Part shown: in pieces, positions 35,562 to 39,880 of the stretch
How the letters are laid out: every line of letters starts with the position of its first letter
How positions within the stretch are numbered: position 1 is the first letter of the stretch
Assembly: GCA_017651515.1 (NCBI GenBank)
Contig: JAGCCU010000031.1
Coordinates: forward strand, 1-39,880
Direction: 5' to 3'
Length of the DNA stretch: 39,880 nt
From: Muribaculaceae bacterium
Lineage (GTDB): Bacteria > Bacteroidota > Bacteroidia > Bacteroidales > Muribaculaceae
Notes under the pieces: generated by a model
The model's input: the letters and a program-made list of their open reading frames with translations, nothing else
Database searches by the model: none
What the model was told of the DNA's origin: nothing
Position numbers and translations under genes: made by a program

Positions 35562-36887
35562 ATGAAAAAGTATATATTATTGCCGGTATTGGCATTCTTT
35601 GCACTGGCAGCCAGTGCGCAGGATTTTGACAACGATCCCACGCTCAAACTGGAAAACAAAGAGAAAGAGGTGAAATTCACTGTGGGTGCCCGCTTCATGG
35701 CCGACGCTGCCCTATATCATTCCGATTTCACCCCATTGCAGAGCGGCGCTTCGATAACTGATGCTCGCATCCGCACGTCAATGACCTACAAGAACTGGTA
35801 TTTCTACGCCGACTTCGGTTTCGGTGGTGGGAAGTTCGCCCAGAAGAACATCTTCGCTCAGTGGTCCGACGGCACTAACGCCATCAAGGTCGGTTACTAC
35901 AACGATCCTGCCGGTTCAATGGCCCGCAACACATCGCTTGGCAGCTATCACTTCATCTCTCGTCCTGGTAGTTCAAACGCTTTGGGCGAAGGACGTGAAC
36001 TCGGTATCAGCTACAAGTATAACACTGAACGCTTCCAGGCTTATCAAGGTATTTTCACTGAAAACGCCTACAACAAGTTGGAATCGGGCTTCAACGGCTT
36101 GACCATTGCCGGACGTTACATCGTACGTCCCATTGTCGATGACAATCAGACCCTGCACATCGGTGCAAACGTGCGCTTTGCACATATCGGCGGTGGTGTG
36201 ACAACCAACAACGTACTCAAGAAAACCCTCTATCTGGGTCAATCATTAGAGACGTACGTTGACGAGGATGACCAGTTCGTATCTTGCGAACTGCCTTGGA
36301 TCAACAACGTGTTTGACGCAGGTGCTGAGTTGCTCTACCACAACGAAAAATTCTTCCTGCGCGGTGAGTATATGTACAAGCACACCACCAAGAAGCGCGA
36401 CAGCAACACTTTGTGGGAGGCTTCGAACAACAACATCGATACCTGGGGCTCGTATGACTGGTGGCTCGCTGCCAATCCCATCCGCAGCGATAACTTCCAC
36501 GGCGGTTACGTAGAGGCTGGCGTGATGCTCTTCGGAAACGGTTACAAGTACAACAGCCAGGAAGGTCTGCTGGGCGGACTCGACGGCAAAGCTATGGAAA
36601 TTGTAGCACGCTATAATTACACTAGTCTCAACGACATCAACGATGGCGAATACTTCGCTGTTGGTCGCAACCAGTACTATCCTGGTGGACTCATGGAAGA
36701 CTGGCCCTATGCTTCGTCTTCGGTTGGTGGTGGTAAGATCAATTCCTTCACTCTCGGTCTGAACTACTCGTTCAACCGTTATGTACAGGTAATGGTCGAC
36801 TACACCTATCACCGTCTGCAGAAAGACTTCCTGCCCTATGACAAGAACTTCCACGTAGGCCAAGCACGTCTGCAATTCACGTTCTAA
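35562..36887 (+). CDS. Outer-membrane porin, phosphate-selective O/P family
   Basis: The product has 441 residues. A signal peptide (MKKYILLPVLAFFALAASAQ) is followed by alternating amphipathic beta strands rich in Tyr, Phe and Gly. FTVGARFMADAALYHSD and WYFYADFGFGGGKF are typical of the porin O/P family. The C-terminus ends ARLQFTF with the terminal Phe of a BAM signal. It probably forms the outer-membrane channel for anionic glycerophosphodiesters or G3P (inferred from operon position). It is the last gene before a strong terminator. Confidence 0.85.
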   Translation: MKKYILLPVLAFFALAASAQDFDNDPTLKLENKEKEVKFTVGARFMADAALYHSDFTPLQSGASITDARIRTSMTYKNWYFYADFGFGGGKFAQKNIFAQWSDGTNAIKVGYYNDPAGSMARNTSLGSYHFISRPGSSNALGEGRELGISYKYNTERFQAYQGIFTENAYNKLESGFNGLTIAGRYIVRPIVDDNQTLHIGANVRFAHIGGGVTTNNVLKKTLYLGQSLETYVDEDDQFVSCELPWINNVFDAGAELLYHNEKFFLRGEYMYKHTTKKRDSNTLWEASNNNIDTWGSYDWWLAANPIRSDNFHGGYVEAGVMLFGNGYKYNSQEGLLGGLDGKAMEIVARYNYTSLNDINDGEYFAVGRNQYYPGGLMEDWPYASSSVGGGKINSFTLGLNYSFNRYVQVMVDYTYHRLQKDFLPYDKNFHVGQARLQFTF

Positions 36888-36927
36888 CAGACGATTACAT
36901 AACTAAAAGTAAATGTTTTTGGTTTCT

Positions 36928-36957
36928 GGTTCCGCATCTTAGGATGCGGAACCTTTT
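36928..36957 (+). terminator. Rho-independent terminator of the glp-GDPD-porin operon
   Basis: GGTTCCGCATC / GATGCGGAACC form a perfect 11-bp stem with TTAG loop, followed by TTTTATAT. It lies 40 nt after the porin stop. Confidence 0.92.
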
Positions 36958-37060
36958 ATATATCAGCAACTTATCCAAACTTTTAAGGCCTTTGATAACA
37001 CAATTTTTCAGAAGCGTTTAACACAACAATGTTAATTACGTTAAATCGCATTTTGGTTTA

Positions 37061-37090
37061 ATTGTATTGAAAAAATAATGACTACCTTTG
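37061..37090 (+). promoter_or_regulatory. Promoter of the TonB-receptor leader
   Basis: TACCTTTG (37083-37090) fits TAnnTTTG exactly; ATTG (37061-37064) lies 18 nt upstream as a partial -33 box. The start would be near 37097. Confidence 0.55.
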
Positions 37091-37096
37091 CAGCGA

Positions 37097-37265
37097 TTTT
37101 TAGCAACATGACTCGTTGATAGATGTCCATTCTTGATAACAAGATACAAGTGTTAGCGGCTTCGTGCCACCTGTGGTGCGAAGCTAAGGGTGGCAACGAC
37201 AACAACATAGTGCTAAGAAACTGCTACACGCTGCACCAGCCTACTGGAGCAGCGTGTCTTTTGTG
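37097..37265 (+). ncRNA. Structured leader RNA or small RNA with terminator-like 3' end
   Basis: This is a predicted transcript of about 170 nt. Elements in order: TTAGCA (37100-37105); hairpin TCTTG-ATAA-CAAGA (37131-37144 region); a second TTAGC (37153-37157); an 11-bp hairpin 37159-37184 (GCTTCG...CGAAGC with two G-U pairs, loop CCTG); GCTAA (37183-37187); TGCTAA (37211-37216); and a terminator-like hairpin 37226-37257. Two TTAGC and two GCTAA copies allow mutually exclusive pairings, for example 37100-37105 with 37211-37216. I do not recognise a known riboswitch core. Confidence 0.45.
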
Positions 37266-37299
37266 TGCATATATAATCACTATTTTGTTTCATTATTAA
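37123..37299 (+). other. 58-codon ORF within the leader (possible leader peptide or small protein)
   Basis: ATG at 37123 to TAA at 37297-37299 stays open through both hairpins and stops 11 nt before the TonB-receptor ATG. The product starts MSILDNKIQVLAAS, contains five cysteines and ends with a hydrophobic AYIITILFHY. It resembles nothing I know and may be a chance frame in a structured RNA. Confidence 0.25.
37226..37262 (+). terminator. Terminator-like hairpin in the leader of the TonB receptor
   Basis: ACACGCTGC-A-CCAG / CTGG-A-GCAGCGTGT: 13 pairs with one A-A mismatch and CCTA loop, followed by CTTTTG. It is about 50 nt before the receptor ATG, where it could stop transcription early. 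Confidence 0.6.
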
Positions 37300-37310
37300 T
37301 TAAATTCCTA

Positions 37311-39880
37311 ATGTTCAAAAAAATTCATCTTTTGTCATTCATCTTGATGCTTACTGCCATCACTATGAATGCACAGGTTACAACTTCATCACTTTCGGTG
37401 ACAGTGACCGACGATGCTGAGGAAGCACTGATTGGTGCTACGGTCGTGGCTACCCACATGCCCTCAGGAACGTCTTACAATGCAGTGTCGAATCTTAACG
37501 GATTGGCCTACATGCAGGGTATGCGTACGGGCGGTCCCTACAGCGTGAAGGTATCCTACATTGGCTACGAAACCCGCACTGTGGAGGGCGTTGTGCTTGA
37601 GTTGGGTAACACCTACAACCTGAGTGTACACCTAAGTTCATCAGCTAGTTTGCTGGGCGAAGTAGTCGTACTGGGTAACGGTTCGAAATTTGAGAACGAG
37701 AAGATGGGTGCTACTACCAACATCAACAACTCGCAAATCACAGCGTTGCCTACTGTAACACGCAGTCTGACCGACATCACCAAGCTTTCGCCCTATGGTG
37801 GAAACGGAATGAGCTTCGTGGGTACTGATGGACGTACGGCAAACTTCACTGTTGACGGTGCAAACTTCAACAACAACTTTGGTCTGTCGGACAACCTGCC
37901 CGGTGGTGGCAACCCAATCTCAATTGAGGCCATCGAGGAAATGCAGGTGGTCATCTCACCCTACGACGTACGTCAGACCAACTTCATAGGTGGTGGCGTT
38001 AACGCTATTACCAAGAGCGGTACAAACACCTTCCGCGGTAGTGCTTACTTCTACCACCGCAATGAAAATATGCGTGGTGATGCTGTAGAGCGCACTCAGA
38101 TTGGTCAGGCACGCGAAAAATTCCAGGTGAGCACCTACGGATTCACTCTGGGCGGACCAATCCTGAAAAACAAGTTGTTCTTTTTCGTGAACGGAGAAAT
38201 GACAAAGCAACCTACCATTGTCAACACATGGGCAGCATCGGCCGATGGCAAGGCCGACGCCGAGAGATATATATCGCGCACATCGCTGGCAGACCTGAAG
38301 ACGGTGTCCGACTTCGTACGCAATAAATACGGCTACGATACCGGCTCATTTACCAGTTTCCCTGCAGACGAGAACAACTACAAGCTGCTCGCCCGCATCG
38401 ACTGGAACATCACCAACGACCATCACCTGGCATTGCGCTATAACTACACAAAGAACCGCTACTGGCAGAACCCTAATGCCTCGTCAATGGACGGTGGCAC
38501 ACGTATGGCCAACGCTCGTGTATCGCAGAAGTCATATTCGTTCGCCAACTCAATGTACGGCATGGACAACCTGGTACACTCGTTCTCGTTCGACCTCAAC
38601 AGTCGCCTGAGCGATAACCTATCAAACCAGTTCCTTGCAACTTACTCTAAGCTCGATGACATCCGTGCTAGCAATTCTAGCGAATTCCCATTCATCGACA
38701 TCACCATGACCGATGAAGAGGGCAACCGCGACAACTACATGGCTCTGGGCTACGAGTTGTTCACCTGGAACAACGCCGTTCACAACACTATTTGGAATAT
38801 TAAGGACGACATTACCTGGTATTACGGAAACCACAAGCTCACAGGTGGTCTGCTTTTCGAACACCAGATGGCCGACAACCAGTATATGCGTAACGGAACA
38901 GGTTACTATCGTTATTACAGCCTTGAGGACTTCCTTAATGGCGCTGCTCCCGAAGTAGTATGTCTTACTTACGGTTACGATGGTGAAAGCAAGCCTGCAG
39001 CTCGAGTACAGTTTAATAAGGCTGGCATCTACGCCCAGGATGAATGGACTGTCACAAAGAACTTCAAGCTTAACTACGGCATCCGTCTTGATGGACTGTT
39101 CTTCAACAATGGTGACATTATGACCAACAACGCTATCTTGGCACTCAACTACTATGACGACAAAGGCCAAGTGCGTCACATCGACACCGGCAAATGGCCT
39201 AACAGCAACCTGATCGTTCAACCTCGTGTTGGTTTCCTGTGGGACATCAAGGGTGACAAGAGTTTTGTACTGCGTGGTGGAACCGGTTTGTTCTCAGGAC
39301 GTCTGCCTCTGGTATTCTTCACCAACATGCCAACCAACGGCGGTATGGTGCAGTATCAAGCACAACTCAGTTCAAAGAACACTGACATGAGCCAGTTTGC
39401 AGGCGGTCTCGTTACCGACGCTGAAGGCCATGCTACTATCGATGCACTGAAGAACAAGCTGTTTAGTATGGGTTACCCACAGACTGTGAAACCTGAGGAC
39501 GGCACAGTTCCATCTTCTATTTCGGCTGTTGATCCCAACTTCAAGATGCCAATGGTATGGAAGAGCTCTCTTGCTTTTGACTACACTATCCCAGTGTCGT
39601 TCCCATTCACCGTTACTCTCGAAGGTATCGTCAACAAGACTGTCAACGGTGTTTCAATTTCTGACTGGAGTATTCCAAGCGTAGGCGGATTTGCACGCTT
39701 CAACGGCGTGGACAATCGCCCAATATATCCTGCAGGATTCCGCACTGCTACCAAGGCCTTCGTACTTGAAAACACAAGTCGCGGCTATGGTTGGAGTGCA
39801 AACGTAACTCTGAACGCCCGTCCAGTTAACTGGCTGAGCCTGATGGCTGACTATACTCACGTGGTGAAAAAGGAAGTTAC
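37311..39880 (+). CDS. Oar-like TonB-dependent outer-membrane receptor (3' end outside window)
   Basis: An open frame of 856 codons runs to the right edge without a stop. Signal peptide MFKKIHLLSFILMLTAITMNAQ is followed by a carboxypeptidase-regulatory-like beta domain (about 25-105, DDAEEALIGATVVATHMPSG...SVKVSYIGYE). A TonB plug comes next (LGEVVVLGNG...FTVDGANFNNNFG...SIEAIEEMQVVISPYDVRQ...GGGVNAITKSGTN), then barrel strands. The PYDVRQ...AITKSGTN phrase is typical of the Oar/OmpA-related subgroup rather than SusC. The substrate is unknown; no SusD partner is visible before the edge. It has its own promoter and leader, separate from the glp operon. Confidence 0.9.
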   Translation, partial: MFKKIHLLSFILMLTAITMNAQVTTSSLSVTVTDDAEEALIGATVVATHMPSGTSYNAVSNLNGLAYMQGMRTGGPYSVKVSYIGYETRTVEGVVLELGNTYNLSVHLSSSASLLGEVVVLGNGSKFENEKMGATTNINNSQITALPTVTRSLTDITKLSPYGGNGMSFVGTDGRTANFTVDGANFNNNFGLSDNLPGGGNPISIEAIEEMQVVISPYDVRQTNFIGGGVNAITKSGTNTFRGSAYFYHRNENMRGDAVERTQIGQAREKFQVSTYGFTLGGPILKNKLFFFVNGEMTKQPTIVNTWAASADGKADAERYISRTSLADLKTVSDFVRNKYGYDTGSFTSFPADENNYKLLARIDWNITNDHHLALRYNYTKNRYWQNPNASSMDGGTRMANARVSQKSYSFANSMYGMDNLVHSFSFDLNSRLSDNLSNQFLATYSKLDDIRASNSSEFPFIDITMTDEEGNRDNYMALGYELFTWNNAVHNTIWNIKDDITWYYGNHKLTGGLLFEHQMADNQYMRNGTGYYRYYSLEDFLNGAAPEVVCLTYGYDGESKPAARVQFNKAGIYAQDEWTVTKNFKLNYGIRLDGLFFNNGDIMTNNAILALNYYDDKGQVRHIDTGKWPNSNLIVQPRVGFLWDIKGDKSFVLRGGTGLFSGRLPLVFFTNMPTNGGMVQYQAQLSSKNTDMSQFAGGLVTDAEGHATIDALKNKLFSMGYPQTVKPEDGTVPSSISAVDPNFKMPMVWKSSLAFDYTIPVSFPFTVTLEGIVNKTVNGVSISDWSIPSVGGFARFNGVDNRPIYPAGFRTATKAFVLENTSRGYGWSANVTLNARPVNWLSLMADYTHVVKKEV

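Larger units (their letters stand above)
36888..37310. other. Intergenic region with terminator, promoter and structured leader
   Basis: After the glp-operon terminator (36928-36957), about 100 nt of AT-rich sequence precede the promoter at 37061-37090. The remaining 215 nt or so are the structured leader of the TonB receptor gene, described in separate entries. Confidence 0.6.

Noticed and set aside
36246-36875. 209-codon minus-strand ORF opposite the porin
   Set aside because: Antisense shadow; the Val/Ile-rich translation is typical of the complement of beta-barrel codons.
37097-37265. Known riboswitch or 6S RNA upstream of the TonB receptor
   Set aside because: I looked for cobalamin, TPP, SAM, preQ1, glycine and fluoride cores and for a 6S-like long rod with central bubble and found no match; it is left as an unassigned structured leader.
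1-39880. CRISPR array, insertion sequence, prophage or tRNA/rRNA gene
   Set aside because: No regular direct-repeat/spacer pattern, transposase or phage protein, or tRNA cloverleaf was recognised on either strand.

Overview
This window comes from a Bacteroidota genome, most likely order Bacteroidales (gut type, Prevotellaceae/Muribaculaceae-like; the family is inference). Three observations support this. Promoters repeatedly match the Bacteroidota pattern (TTTG, about 19-21 nt, TAnnTTTG). There are BspA-type leucine-rich-repeat surface proteins with dockerin-like tails. The gene families are typical of the order: Oar-like TonB receptor, porin O/P, SusA-like GH13, DPE2-like MalQ with tandem CBM20, and an AddA-type helicase-nuclease. 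I see no insertion sequence, tRNA, rRNA or CRISPR array.

Layout. 1-1424 (-): 5' part of a secreted BspA-like LRR protein that runs off the left edge. 1676-8191 (+): alpha-glucan operon of malQ (cytoplasmic), a pullulanase and a SusA-like neopullulanase (both exported). 8564-9283 (-): secreted protein with a cohesin-like N-terminal region, plus a tiny lipoprotein ORF at 9601-9702 (-). 9858-12095 (+): CPA2 cation/proton antiporter, meeting the glyS-FKBP operon (12092-14178, -) tail to tail with overlapping stop codons. 14395-14565 (-): 56-residue 2[4Fe-4S] ferredoxin. 14755-18639 (+): SUI1/eIF1-like factor and an AddA-like helicase-nuclease. 18781-23135 (+): trpS, a six-hairpin-glycosidase-like lipoprotein and queA. 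23357-26749 (+): a second, complete BspA-like LRR-dockerin protein.

26877-36887 is a glycerol-3-phosphate locus. A DeoR/GlpR-type repressor (-) is divergent from glpA-glpB-glpC-glpT, a GDPD lipoprotein and an outer-membrane porin (+), ended by a strong terminator. Together these could take a glycerophosphodiester through the outer membrane (porin), release G3P in the periplasm (GDPD), import it (GlpT) and oxidise it to DHAP into the quinone pool (GlpABC). The 500-nt divergent region holds good promoters on both strands, each with a TTTCG/CGAAA palindrome just upstream of its -33 box. On the glpA side there are two tandem promoters separated by an intrinsic-terminator-like hairpin.

37311-39880 (+): 5' part of an Oar-like TonB-dependent receptor that runs off the right edge. 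It is preceded by a leader of about 215 nt with an 11-bp hairpin, two copies each of TTAGC and GCTAA that could form alternative helices, and a terminator-like hairpin. The two terminator-bearing leaders (glpA and the TonB receptor) are the least explained and most interesting non-coding signals here.
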